This document shows, piece after piece, positions 13,521 to 26,908 of a stretch of 64,000 nucleotides of DNA. This stretch comes from Lepisosteus oculatus. Lineage: Eukaryota > Chordata > Actinopteri > Semionotiformes > Lepisosteidae. The position numbers and the translations under genes were made by a program. Location: positions 36,217,148-36,281,147 of the forward strand of contig NC_090706.1 in the NCBI RefSeq assembly GCF_040954835.1. Reading direction: 5' to 3'. How positions within the stretch are numbered: the stretch's first letter is position 1; the number at the start of each line of letters is the position of its first letter. The notes beneath the pieces are model-generated. The model worked only from the letters and a program-made list of their open reading frames with translations. It ran no database searches and was not told where the DNA came from.

Positions 13521-16500
13521 TTCTGGACCATGGAAGGGCAGGCACAGAATGTGGTACAACAACTCTTGTCATCATGGATAATGCTGGGTTAAGTGTGGTT
13601 GCAATCCAACTTGCAATGCTCCTTGTTAGTGTTTTGTTGCAGCCTGGTCAATGAATTTACAACTGGTTACAGCGGTGGACTGGAACTGAGTGCAGACCCA
13701 ATGCAGACTGAGGTGTCAATTAGGGTATTATATCACTGGAGATGTCAAGATGGACCAGATTTATGCTGCAAAGGAACAAGTAATAGGTTTTTTCCATGCT
13801 GAAAAGAGAAGAAAGATTTATGGTGGCCTGGTTATATCAGGGAATCCTGCTTATCAGAGCCCTGTTTCAGAAACAAAGAGCTGGCTCAGAGGAGTTGAAC
13901 TGGATTTAGTTTCAAGGCAAGGGAGAGATTATTATTCTAAGCTGTTCCAAACAATTAATTCTAGACCTGGTCATGGCCTTACTGCTACAGCAGCATGCCT
14001 TTCGAAGATGGGAGGAAACTTGAGCACCAAGAGAAAACCTACTGTATGCAAACAAAAAGAAAAAAGAAAACTCTGGTGCACCAGACCTGACTCAACCCCA
14101 GGATCCAACACTGGTATGAAAGCATTGCTAACAGCCATAGCCCCATGACGTTTAATGTGCCAGATGCTTATTCTTGTTAGATTAACTGAAAATATAGCAC
14201 ATACCGTAATATCCTTTTCAAGACGAAATTAAATAAATGCCAGACATTTGCATTGTGGAAAAAATGGCAAACGTTATCGTCTAGCTCTTCAGATTGAGCA
14301 GTTGAAGCGTACAGTCAAGGTTTGGTTCTCTGAATGCCAAGATAAGATATGTTGCATTATGAAGAAAAGGTGATTGTTTGGAAAGCATTAGTCCAGAGAT
14401 TTTCAATACCGGAGCTGAGACAGAGAGTCTTTGTATGCAGTAGTATGCACAGCACAGACAAACAAAAAATGAGATTATTTATCTCTGTTGCTGTTCCACT
14501 CAGTGGCCATGAACTGGAATTATTTAACAGAAGATGCTGAAACAAGAATTTAGCTCTCTATTCAAATTTTGTGAATTATCATCTCCATGCACTTTACAAA
14601 CATTTCAAATGGAAGTCCGTGAATCAATTTTCACACCTTCAAATGTGCTATTTTTTCATAGAATAAATTTGAAACTAAAAATCCGTATGCCCAAACCTTT
14701 ACAGACATACTCACCTATTTATCATGTTTAACTCTCGCACCTTTGTTTTCAATTAAGAGCTATGGAATTACATCACACTTCTCAGAAGTGGGGAAAAAAA
14801 ATAGGAATAATTCCCATGAGGCAGTGTGTGAGTGTTTTTGTAATTTGTTTTATAAGGAGTAAATGTTTCACTAAACAAAATGTTCTTCTAAAGCTAACTA
14901 TTTTTATACACATATGTAAACTATTTAAATATTAAAGAACACAGAGTGCCTTACAGTGTACTTGACAGAACCAATATATCATGATATATAAATATATATG
15001 ATGCTAAATTGATGTTTATCTTTTGTGCAAGACTGAAAGGACTGAAAATATATAGCAAAAGTAACTAATTCTAGAAAATGCAACATTTCTACAAGGTTGA
15101 TGGAGGGTGTAGTTCTAATCTAATTGGGGGTGAACAGCTTTTTCTGACCCTTTTCAAAACCCCTTCCCCAAAACAGAATCCAAGATTACTCTGGAGCAAG
15201 TTTATTCAAGCAACAGCATACCACAAAGTTAATTCACGGAGCGACTATTATTATGTGATATGTGCTTTTTAAAACTGGTTTGCCCCTACAAGTTTTAATA
15301 TCCATTTGTACGGTTATTTTCCATGTGACCGAGAAACTATTGCTCAATGAAGATGTGGGTAATGCTTAGAAAGAAAAGGAAACTCACAAATGAACTTGAG
15401 AAGGGACCATTGTGTTATTATAAGAGCTGCACTAATAACAGATCTAATGGAATTTAGAGAACTTCCACAAATGTCAGTATCCAGTGATCACAGTGAGAAA
15501 TGGCTTAATGGCCCAAAAAAGGAATGCATCGCATAAATATATATAATATATAATTTGCCACCTCTAAGCTAACATGTTAACTATAAATGATAAATAACAA
15601 TGGAACAAATGATATAGTATTACAAGAAAAACTACATATAAAGAGATATACCCTTATCAGAGAAGATCTGATACTGAAGTTTAACTGACCATTTTTTAAT
15701 CTAAGTTAAAACTGAGGAACCCTGTGTTCCCAACACCAATCTGAAAGCTAAATCGCCCTTTATAGTTAAAGAAAGAAAATCTCCAAATAAATTTCTGCAA
15801 CTCAAAGTATATATCTTTTAATTTATATGAAAATTGAGATTCTTATTATTGCCATGGAGAAAGCAGATATATGCATTTTCACGTGTAAGCAAGCATGATA
15901 TCAGTCTGGACTTCAGTTTGTTGCATTTGCTTAGATAGCGCGTACAGTATACACAAAAGTGAACTGTTAGACCACATATTTGTTACAAAAGAAAAATTGC
16001 TGAAGGTAGATTACATCTGCTGCTCAACAAAGCCTCATATCCGTTTTCATGCCCAACAAAGAATTTTGACCTTCCTGTTCAATTTAATTCAATTAATGCG
16101 GTTTTATATAAAGCTTTTTTTGTAATAAAAAAAAGTGTAATCACACCTTTCCACAGATTTTTTTAAAGGCTAGCATAAGGAAAAATCCTGTTATTCTTCA
16201 TTGATGGCAGTATACGGTAAAGGTTGCATATCGATGGTGAAAACACACCAACCTGTTTCTTATAAATGAACTGTCTAATCAACTGCGTGTGATTAATACT
16301 TGAACACATTGATTCAAACAGAATTCCACTTTGGTGGATCACTTGTGTACTACATGAAACTTGCTCCCACATGAGTCATTACATCTTCCTTTAGGGATGT
16401 GAGTCAGAAAAGAATCAACCGTCAGCTGTGATCCATGTCCTTTATCCCGAGGCCAACGTACCATACTATTTTATCCCTCTGAAAGGAGCTAAAAAACCAC

Positions 16501-17374
16501 CCACTGCTCTGCTAGGAGTTGTGTATAATCACGTACAGTGCAAGTTTGCAGTTTGCTCTTCAAAGACAGTCTTAGCAAAAGATGATTAAAGCGTTAGCGA
16601 TGTTGAGGACAGTGTAATATTAGAAGGTCCAACTGATTAATAGCAAGCCTAAATAAATACATAAGTGACTGGGTGACAACAAACAAACCACTTGATGCAG
16701 AAGCCGTGTGCAGGTTAAAGCACAAAGGTGAACTTGAATATCAAGGGATCTTAGACATTACTGTCTGATCTGTTGCTTCCATTGCAGAAGCAGTCTGACA
16801 CTTCTTCATAACACGTTATAAGCACAGTATTTTAGCTGTCATATCTGGACATATAGTGCTACTGTGATTTTTTATGAGTTTATCTGCTTTGAAGATTTTG
16901 TGTGCAATCACACTGTTTGCTTCCCAGTCCTAGGCTGTGTCTCCTAAGAGTCTGTTAAAACGCCTTATGCGAATCCCTGTAATGCAGTTGATCACACTTG
17001 GAGAATGAGTTCTCTGATCTGTGTCCTGCAGCAAAGAGCTTCATTCGAGACAATCTTCCCACTAACAAAAGAGGAGGATTTCAGTAGAAGTGCCTTCAGC
17101 AACTGCCCGCATTTAAAAAAGAAAAAAAAAACAGTTTAGCGTCGGGGACTAACATTCCACACTTCAGTTTTCTTTTGTGAACACCTCTTTTTGGCATTAT
17201 AGAGAATCGGAAAATCTTGAGAAAGTATTATCAGCTAAGAAGAAGCTACGATGGTTTAGTGAGATTGTATAATCACATCTGGAAGCATGTACCTGTAACA
17301 GTTCACTGCAATTCCTGAATGTGCACTGTCAGTGGAACATTATTGATTTAGACAATTCAATCCAATTTATTGCA
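13521..17374. other. Intergenic DNA; part may be repeat-derived
   Basis: The first 600 bases after the solo LTR include the fold-back fragment (13765-13814) inside a 152-codon frame (13690-14148) that has no recognised domain. The rest is AT-rich and empty. Confidence 0.4.
13765..13814. repeat. Second copy of the fold-back element end
   Basis: GCTGCAAAGGAACAAGTAAT, then AGG, a T run and CCATGCTGAAAA, is about 50 bp almost identical to the reverse complement of the 50810-50860 segment. Only one arm is present here. The match stops at AAGAAAGA, where the 50-kb copy continues into its CpG-containing core. Confidence 0.8.
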
Positions 17375-17690
17375 ATGAGGACAGCATGGCACAGTCATTA
17401 GCATTGGGGCCCTGGGTTCAATTGCTGGGGTGCTATCTGCATGGAGTTTGTATGTTCTTCCCAAGTTTTCGTGGGTTTCCTTTGGATGCATTAGCTTCCT
17501 CCCACAGACCAAAGGCATACTGGTAGGTTAACTGGCTTCTAGTAAATAGGCCCTGGTGTGAGTCTATGCCTGTTTGTGTCTGTGTGTTCCATGTGATGGA
17601 CTGGCATCCTGTCCAGGGTTTTATCCTGCCTTGTGCCCACTGCTTGCCGGGTTAGGCCATGCTTCACCACAGTCAAATACCATGGTTTTT
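17375..17690 (+). mobile_element. tRNA-derived SINE of the common fish type, second family
   Basis: A tRNA-like head with the B-box-like GGGTTCAATTG is followed by the body familiar from many fish genomes: GCATGGAGTTTGTATGTTC, GTGGGTTTCC, CCTCCCACAGACCAAAG, GGTAGGTTAACTGG, GATGGACTGGCATCCTGTCC. It is diverged. The family name (HE1 or V-SINE type) is from memory and unconfirmed. Confidence 0.75.
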
Positions 17691-20600
17691 TTTTAATGTC
17701 CTAATTATACTTATGTTTATCTGTCTATATTGGCTCATGATACTTTAAATAAGATATCTGTTATAAAATAAAATTAATACTGTATTACCTTAGGGTTAGA
17801 GTTAATGGTATTGTTAAGGCTGAGGAGTTTAAACTTTTGTTAGAAATATTATTGTTGGGGAAAACTACTTTTAAGAAGTATTACATTTTAAATTTAATAC
17901 TACAAGTTACTTGTGCAATGATTTACTTCTTAAAATTAAGAAGAGGTTGGAAAAACTAATTGAAAACATCATCAATTACAGTAATCTATGTATAGTAACA
18001 AAAAATATGTTACAGTAACTCCCTAAGTTAGTCTCTATTCTTACATATGTATGTATTTATTACATAAATACATATCTTCATGAAAATCATAGTAAAATAT
18101 TAAGATTAAGACCTTATTAAATTTATAATACAAAAACAAAAGATATATTTTGGACTATTAAACAAAATCATCCAAAAGTAAATATCCTCGTGTAAATATG
18201 TACAGTATATGAATCCCTCGATTTTGAAACTGCTGGCACCTCCTTCAGCAGTGATGCATTCAATTAGATATTTCTTGTATTTTTGCCCATTCTTCCTTAT
18301 AAAACTATTAAAGGTTTGTGACACTTGTGGGTTTCCTTGCATGACCAGCTAGCGTCAGATCCTGCCATAACATTTCAATGGATATTGAATTATTACACTA
18401 GTTCTATTATCGGTTCCATAGTCCTTTAAGGTACAGAGTTTTAAAAATGGATAAAATACAAATATTTAAAAAAAAAATGAAATGGTAGAGCACACAGAAA
18501 ACTCTTTAGTAACTTCTAACAATTTTATAACAGTTCAACCTCTGCTTCAGATAATTACATGCAGCATTTTATATCTTCAAATGTCTATAATCTGAGCCAT
18601 CCATTTACTAACTCCTAATATCGGAGGGTTTTAACTCAAAGCTCCACAGTTACGATGACCTTTTTAAATTAATAAAATTCATTTTAACTGAGCTTTTCCA
18701 TCTCACTCAGATGAGCAGTGAAATTAAAAACGCCCTGCTAAAGTTTGCGACAAACCTGTCTCTTTCCCATAATTTTCCTTTACATTTTAAAATGTAAAGT
18801 TTCCTTGCTGCATCCGTCTTTAATGTATAGTACTAGTCTATTTGGCTAGTCAAACCCAAGCCATTATATAGCATACTCAATAAGGCAAGACAGTTTTTGT
18901 GAATGGAGAAAACAGCTGTTATTTTATCTGCACTTGCCCACCCAGGAACAAATCTGATACTTTCAGCAACATCTGCATCATTGTCATCACGTGGTCGTCT
19001 CTGAACCTTTTTGCACTATTGAACAAGTTGAAGGAAAATACATTCTAAAACACTATGAGCTGCAATTATCTTTCTAGTGTGTAAAATTAAATTAAGTAAA
19101 GTAAAACAATTAAAAACAATTTGCCCCCATTTTATTCATTTCATCATAGACACAATGCTGTTTTCAGAATATTAGAAAGGCAGTAAGGGAATAAGTCAGT
19201 GCAGGCCTGTCAGTCCATCTCACTCATTCAGTTGTTAGAAGTTCATTGTTGCAAGGATCTCATTCAGTAGTTTCTTTAAAGATTGTTTTGTGTCTTCTAT
19301 AAGTGTATCTCAAAAGTTCCCAAATATCATGTAAGCAGGGATAATATGCTGGACTTCATCCTTGTAGTTTTGCAAAGACCCCCTAGCAGAATTGTTACCA
19401 CAGTATGGAAAAGCAAATTAAATTAATTTGTTTTTTCACCATAGTTAGTAAAATTTCAAGAGTTATCCAGAGGTAACAAATTGCTTTGATTTATGACACT
19501 GGGGGCCTGTTGAGAAGGGGTCTTCTTTCAAGACTCTAAAATGATCGCACTGCCCATATTGGATCTTACAAGTCAGTCCACACTTTCAGATCCTGTCTGA
19601 AAACTCCCTTTTATACTCTAGCTTTTAATTCAATTTACTTATTTGTGTACACTCTCTCTTTTTATTTTTTTTTTGTTTTAACCTTTTAAGATAACGTACA
19701 AGAAATATGTTACACGGTATATAATAAATGTTATTATCAGTGCTACAACTTTCAGATTCCATGCACTGAGAATACTCACTTGCAGCAAAGAGCACTATAA
19801 AGTATGTGTGCAGATATCACTTTAACAAAATAATGGATGTCTCTATGTTTTAAGTAAAATTTTAGATTAAAAGATAAACAGCGCCAGTTTGCCAAAAAGA
19901 ACATCCAGAGTCTCTAAAGCTGACATATGTCTCCAGATGTTATCTCAACATCTTCAAATTTGTAGTACTATCAGTGTATGCATGCAATCAACAGTGATGC
20001 ATAATACCAGCACTGCATGCTTGAACACGAAGGTACTTTATTGAATAATTTCATTATCAAAGAGGAATACCTTGTTCAGTACAGAAGATATAAAATTTGT
20101 GCAAAACAAACTTTTAGTCATTTTCAAGTCAGAAATGCAGAAATGTTATTTTTTTAAGTAATTATAGTGCTGAATTAAAATATATATATATAACTCATTT
20201 ACACTTCTTACCTTTTTATTTTCTTCAGATGCTCCAAACCAGTAAAACAAAATTACTATTTCAAAGATCTAATCAGCTATTACTTGAATAATTGAAGGTC
20301 CTTTTTAATTTTTTTTTTCTGTTGAAACATAGCTTGCGGGCAAAATTTGAAAAGCATTTTTACAAACCTGTAAAGCTGTCCTCTAACTCCTGTTACAACA
20401 GATGCAAACTGGTGAGGTTACAGAATTAGTTGTGCAAACTTGGATGACTGGCGGTGTACATTAAAGTGAGAGAAAAAAACAGAAACCAAGACTGAATAAT
20501 AGTAGTTTAAAGGGCATAGTTCAACTTTATCTTAACTGCATTCTGTTGTTTCATCATAAAATGTCTTAACCTAATACAAGGCAACAAAAATATTTTACTT

Positions 20601-20867
20601 TAATATTTCCATCTTGTATTTTATTAACTACTGGCTTTCTTGTAAATGCCCCATAACTTAATTACAGAAAAACTATATTTCATATACTGTATTCACCAGC
20701 TGCATTTTCCGATGCTGATTCACAATGTTTCTAGTGTCTTAGTTTCTATGAACTTTTTTTCTACATTAGTAATACTAATTAAATTTCTGGCAAAACAGAC
20801 TAATTGTTCGCTTTACCACACCTCTGCACTTCGCTCACTATAATCAGCCCCACATGAATCCCTATAA

Positions 20868-21137
20868 TGTGCGGTTAATCCACTCTGCAAAGCTACACTC
20901 TTCAGCTACACTTACATTAACAGCTGTATATCCTCTGTTCTGATAATTGCTGGTAGAATTCTATACATACGGGACGAAGGCACCCTTGACAAATTTAAGA
21001 TAGTAGTTGGTAACCGTGAAGAAGTCATGATATGTCAGAGCATTTATCTTTCCATACTTCATGATCAGGATAAGTCTGGACCAAAATCCCCATTTTACTT
21101 TTCTCCAGTTTACAAAGGCCAATGCTAATTGATTGAG
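20868..21137. other. Overlapping open frames on both strands, identity unknown
   Basis: The + strand frame 20868-21125 is open for 86 codons after a TAA, with a natural-looking middle (GRILYIRDEGTLDKFK, then HDQDKSGPKSPFYF). The codon-aligned - strand frame 21137-20964 is open for 58 codons to TAG (WRKVKWGFWSRL, then LTYHDFFTVTNYY). Neither has an upstream Met giving a whole protein. The - frame has an AG just before LAFVNW that could be a splice acceptor, with a poor pyrimidine tract. I recognise neither product. It could be a remnant of a mobile-element ORF, a lone exon or chance. Confidence 0.2.
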
Positions 21138-23579
21138 TTAAGAGCAATATGCTACAATTTTCACTTAGCTCCCTAGAAAGAAAAATGGTAATGTGAGCAT
21201 TTGGAAGTGAGGCTTTATCTTAAAATTAATTAATTCCTTGATCTAATATAAAACATTAAAGACAAGAATAAGAGACAAATCTCACAGAGACAATGAAAAA
21301 AATAGGACTTAATGTAAAAATGAAACAGAACTTAAACATAAAAAGAAATAAATATTTTCAAAAAACATGCCGAAGACTTGAGTTGAAGAAATGTGAAGCG
21401 ATTGTGGGATTGGAGATACTGTAAGTCTAAATATCCTATTGCAAATGATTACATTATTATCAATGTTTTTAGTTTGTAAAAAGGAGAAAAAGAAAGGCTA
21501 TTCATAAAGTAAACAAACAATTATCTGAGAAAACACTACTTTAAGCCAGATTTGACCTAATGTAAAAAAAGTTCAATTAACTGCTACCACATTAAACTAA
21601 ATATCTTAATGAACTATATGTTTTTGGAAATGGTTCAGTTTAATCAAATGAATATTGTTTGCACATTGTATTCCTTTCTTCTTCTGCCATGAACAGGCTG
21701 GGTTCAGTGTGGTTATGCCTGTGCACTGTTACGCCTTTTTTATGGTTGGACCCTAGTTCACCGCAATAGTTTCATGGGTAAACAAACAGAGCTACGTTCC
21801 TTGTAATCACACTGCCTTCAAGGCACGCTGGTGTTTCACTAGTTAAAACAGAAATGTTCTTGGTCAGAACATTGTGAAGGACACAGTATTTTAGCACACC
21901 TATCTCTTTATGTGGCTCACAAATACCATTATTCAACCAATGTTCTTTTAATGTGGCACCCTCCCAGGCACTGTTAGGTGACATACAAAAACTGGTGGTG
22001 TTCCACAGCTCATCAAAATACCACCCCTATTCTGACGTCTACTTGCGATGAACCCCAACACCACAATGTGCAATTGCTTTGATGTTTACTACAGCCCACA
22101 ACTATGCAGGAGTGCCCTTGCTTCAGAAACTTATTGGCAATCCTGCATTGGTATTTTTGAGAAAAATCCAAAAACTAAACTGTCTGAAGCATCACCAAAG
22201 AAACACACATTACAAATGGTTCAGCTTGACACAGTGGTTTCTTGTTTCTATTGTTTTTTTTTTCTTTATTTCTAGTACTGTGCTAATTCTCTAAGTGAGT
22301 AAAAGGTGTTTTGAATTTATATTTAAAGAGCAAATGACAGCCCACTACAGCACAATAAATCACAAATAAAGGCAGCATGTTTCTCTAATTGTATTTAATA
22401 TTTGAATATTATTTAATATTCTTCTGTATTGTACTGAACTCCCTCTTTAGTTTCTCAACAGAGCTTCCTTTCTCCAATATAGCTAGGCCGATTACAGAAA
22501 CAGCAAGTTTAATCTTGTCAAATCTTTGCTTAATCTTTTTGCCGACAGGCAAATTCTGCTCTTTTTTTTCCTGAAAGAGGAATATAATAGCCAGTGGACC
22601 TCACAAAAGTAAAGTGTTGAGAATCTAAAATGACACATCAAATCCTTCTTCCCTTTTAGAAAGTCAATGCATAAGTAGGTAAAATGTTAAATTGTACTAC
22701 TGTAGAGGTATACCCCTTTAAATGTAAAATAACTATCCATTCCCAAGCACAAAAATGAACTGCTCTGCTGTGGTCCCGGAAACCTTGAAGTGTGGAGGTG
22801 GTATCACCAGTATTTCAAGTTTGCTTCTGCATTACCTTCTCAAAGCTGTGTGATTAACCTCACACTAAAAACAGCTTAGTCCATCTGACACTTATTCGTA
22901 TCAAGCCAAAATTCCTTGAAGACTACTTACTTCCATTCATAAACTTAATCTTTCTGTGGGGGATAAACCAAACCTTTATAAGGAAACATTACCCCAATCC
23001 AAACCTTTCACATGTACTGTACTTTTAGGGACTTGTGCTAAATGCTCAGGTCTATACTCCTTTCCTCACCTTCCATATAAACTGACATGCCTGATACAAC
23101 CGAGCTATAAATGTTCAAGAAGCCAAACTACATGTTGCTAACGTTTTGATGCCTGGGTATATAATGTTGCATCACAGATCTTTAAAGTATTAAGGGAAGT
23201 AATAATTGAAATTTAAATACCAGTCATTAATTAGAAATACTTTGCAATTTCATGTAAAGTGAAATTCACACTGTAGTTTTTGACATTTTCCATTGATCGA
23301 CTGTTTGCAGATTTTTTTTCCTCAGCAGGACATGTGTTAGCACAATGCAACACTGCCTAAATTATTCTCTCAAATTAGATGCATTCATAATAAGGAAATC
23401 ATCTGCAATAGGATTTTTACACTTATCCCCAATCCCACACTCATTTCACATTCCTGCAACTCAAGTCTTTTGCAAGACTAAGTGTCTCAGACTCCTTTCA
23501 CACTTGTTGCCTCTACTCTGCCTCAGGGCCACCTTCACTCCAGTGTGAATGGTCCCAGAGTCTTCGGGTTCTCTACCTT

Positions 23580-23765
23580 GCTGGGCTCTTAACCAGCTAA
23601 TTGGAAGAATTGTTAGCTTAACTGGACCAATTTAAACAAATGTAATTGACAACACCTGCCAGATTGTGTCACTTGAAGAGCAAGGTTATGCTCCACTGTT
23701 TTACGTGAACTGAGAGCACGGTACTCCCCCCTGGATGAGATGCTAGTTAACTGCAGGTTGGAGTA
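23580..23765. mobile_element. Probable degraded repeat fragment
   Basis: CAAGGTTATGCTCCACTGTT, GCACGGTACTCCCCCCTGG and ATGAGATGCTAGTTAACTGC resemble the antisense of the GATGGACTGGC segment of fish SINEs. It is too degraded for a family call. Confidence 0.3.
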
Positions 23766-25214
23766 CCTGGGGATTTGGACAAACTCGGCAAAGTACACTG
23801 CTCAATGATCTCTTTTCACGTAAAGGACATATACTCATATCTTCCCGACTATAGGTCCAGAGCCTTAAATCATCTCTGCAAATTTACTAACGCCAGAAAC
23901 CATGCCCATTTCAAGAATCAGATTGCTATTGACAGACCAAACAAAACTACATTTTATGATACATCATGACAGTTCACTAAAAGACAATCAAGAAACAACT
24001 GCACATTTCTGATTAAATCCCCATTTAAAAAGGTTTAGTAGAATAAGAAATAACTGCTATCTGTAAAAGTGGCAAACATCAGAATGGACACAGTCATTTT
24101 CTTCTTCAATTGCTGTTGCAAGCATCAGGAATTCTTGCCAAGATATTGGTAAGGCAGTGAAGGACACTTCTAGTTTTCGATTTCAGACTGCCTTAGTGAA
24201 GCATTTAACCTCATGCACAACCGATGTATTCCCATCATAAAAAAGTTATTTTCTTTTCTTCAAGACAAAGTGTTTTCTGAAGAATTCTTTGCTGTGGTTG
24301 GGGTGATCAATAATTGCAGAGACAAGCCACTATCTAGGGAGAAAAAGCTGAAGAAGCTGTACTTAATGAATACAATATCACACTGAATTAACACATAACA
24401 GAATATGTTATACGTAGGATATGAAATAATAAAAACCATGTCAAGAATATAAACAGCATATATAAAAATATAGCAGCCAAAGCTAGTTTGCAAATGCATG
24501 TCACAATGCTAGGAATAATAATTGTCCATTATCTCTTGGCACACCTCAGGGATAAGAGATGGCTTAAGTGAGTCACATACGTCTCGTGGGTCCAACTGTA
24601 TTATTCAAAATTTACTTTGCAGTCACATGCAGACTATAATGAGCTAATTGTTGAGCTAATAGCACACAGAGTACACTGAAAATATAAGAGAAATAACATT
24701 TGTGACCACCTGGAGATAATGCCAGTTCTTTAGAGAGAGAGAAAAGGCAGTTAGGCAACTTTATATAGACACTTAAAGCTGACAATAAATGACACCACCC
24801 AATTAAAAAAAACGTCTCATTAGTGGTTACTGTAAATTATTTTCACTGCTACCTATCATCAACTGCCGCCAACAGACAGGAATCTCATTTAAAATGAAGA
24901 ATAGGTTCAGTTTTTCTTGGGTAATTAGTAGCTAGGATTTATTTTTCTAGCCAACAAAAATATCAATAGAATAAATAAACACAAACGAGAAACAGCGCCA
25001 GTTTAATTTTGTTCCCTACGACTAACAAGATAGACGGGTCTTAATAAACTCATATTAGTGCTGTTTAAATGGAACTTCAATAATTAATCTTTTATGAACA
25101 TTTATGTTTAGGCGCCTCTCAATCAAACTTTAACATGGATTTAATTTCTAAAATAAATGGAAGCATTAAGTGCCCATGTGTAAAAACCTCACGCACAATG
25201 AGCATTGGCAGAGG

Positions 25215-25482
25215 TAAGATAAGATCACTTTATTGGCCATATACAATTTCTTGCATTAGGAATTTGTCTTTTCCCATACCCCAACTTGTCCTCCATGAGA
25301 CAAACAGACAGAGAGAGAAGCTGGGGGTCAGAGCGCAGGGTCAGCCATTTATACGGCACCCCAGGAGCACTTGGGGTTAAGGGCCTTGCTCAGGGGCCCA
25401 ACGGAGTAGGATTCCTCTGCCGACTGCAGGATACGAACTGGCAACCTTCCGGCCACAGGCACAGATCCTTAGCCACAGAGTT
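25215..25482 (-). mobile_element. tRNA-derived SINE, same family as 10475-10775, slightly 5'-truncated
   Basis: Read on the - strand it starts at AACTCTGTGGCTAAGG, has the B box GTTCGTATCC, the GAGGAATCCTACTCCGTTGG body and the 3' tail TATGGCCAATAAAGTGATC. It lacks the first dozen or so bases of the head found in the other copy. Open frames here are SINE sequence, not genes. Confidence 0.85.
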
Positions 25483-26908
25483 AAATACATAACGAAGAGG
25501 TAGACAATTATTTCAGAAAATGAAAGCTTCCAGTTACGCACAACTTCTCGTTATTGTAAAAGTTAATTAAAAATGTGTATATTTTTAACTATATTTATTG
25601 TTTTTGACTGCTACAAATGAACTCACTGATAATTTGTCTTAAAGTATTTGACTCAACAAAGTGCAAGACCTGTCAATACCTGCCAAAATAATTATTTTGT
25701 AGACGAGAACACTAGTTTAAGGACATGCAAACAGCGGTAAACCATTTTGACTCCATTGATTTATAGTTTTTTGAAACAAGAAAGAAGGATTAAGAAAATT
25801 GCATATTATACTTAATATTCAGTAGTAACAAAACCAGAAAGAGAAACGAAACATTTTGTATAGAACAGTAACAATACTGTAAATAAAACTATTTTTTTAA
25901 CTGTACTTCTTGTATTTGTTGGTAAATGTTTTTCCAGATGATCTTTAGCAGCGTGACACCTAGTGGTACATTAAAGAATGGGTACAATTATGGGAAGGGC
26001 GTGTATTTAAGAAAGGCAAGCATGCTGAAATGTACTTAGTAGAAAAGTTAACATTTTAAATAGTCCTATAGCAATAAAATACAGTTCCTTAGCAATGGCG
26101 AAAATAAATTAATTCTAATCCTCCCGTGTGATTGTCTAAAGGAATATTTCGTACTGTTCACGCTAAATGTCAACTAAAGCTCTCACATAAAGTTACTATT
26201 AAAATATAACCTTTTTCATTATTAAAATGATATATATAATATATATATATGATATATATATATAAAAAGACTTTTTAGCCTAATAGTTTTAACATCCATT
26301 TTTTTCTACCCTTACCAAAAGTAGAAGGTCCTGACAAAGCTACCATCAGTAAACTGAATTTAGTTTACATTCTGCATTTAATTCACATAATACATTTAAT
26401 TCACATAATTAAGAACAACATTTTGAGCAGTTTTATAACCATGAAAAAAGAAACCGTGGGTAGTTTCCAAAATAAACAATTTCTGATGAAGAAGCAAAAT
26501 GATGCATGTAATATAATATTTTGCATTAAAAGGCATTAAAATACCTTTTTTCTACTCACATTACAGTACGTTATTTCTCTGCAGTACAGTATACAGTATA
26601 TCGATACAGTGCGAATTTAATGCCGATTTTTTTTTCACGACACGAAAGAAAGTCCTGTTCGGTCCTCCTTCCTTTAGAGGTCTCTGCAATGTTAAATCGT
26701 GTGGGAAAAAAAACTGAAATAAATCAGGAAGAAATGCAATCGACATTTCAGTGAAGCCAACAAAACAGTTTTCTCTCTGGACATTGTGCAGCAACCTTTG
26801 GCTTTGAAACAGTAGAGAATATCCAGTCTCTGCATTTGTTTGATTTAGACAGATCAAACCTTGAATTTATGCCTGAAAACGTTTCCTGAATTATTTTCCG
26901 CCTTTACA
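25483..26908. other. Upstream region of gm2a
   Basis: AT-rich up to about 26.6 kb, then more mixed composition just before the gm2a start. The gm2a promoter must lie here or just upstream, but I see no TATA box. CpG density rises only around 27330-27450, inside exon 2. Confidence 0.35.
26228..26265. repeat. AT-dinucleotide microsatellite upstream of gm2a
   Basis: An almost pure (AT)n tract with single-base breaks, about 650 bp upstream of the gm2a start. Confidence 0.9.

Larger units (their letters stand above)
17691..25214. other. AT-rich intergenic DNA without recognised genes
   Basis: It contains the unexplained open frames at 20868-21137 and a degraded repeat near 23.6 kb. A TATATAATAAATGTTATTATCA end near 19720-19741 looks like a retroposon tail. 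No other signal. Confidence 0.45.

Noticed and set aside
13295-13654. Overlapping 70-120-codon frames on both strands
   Set aside because: Mostly inside or overlapping the GC-rich solo LTR (13036-13515), where stops are rare. Not genes.
13690-14148. 152-codon + frame containing a fold-back repeat fragment
   Set aside because: The only recognised part is the dispersed repeat at 13765-13814; the remainder shows no motif. Not supported as a gene.
25135-25492. 81- and 68-codon + frames
   Set aside because: Antisense reading of the SINE at 25215-25482.
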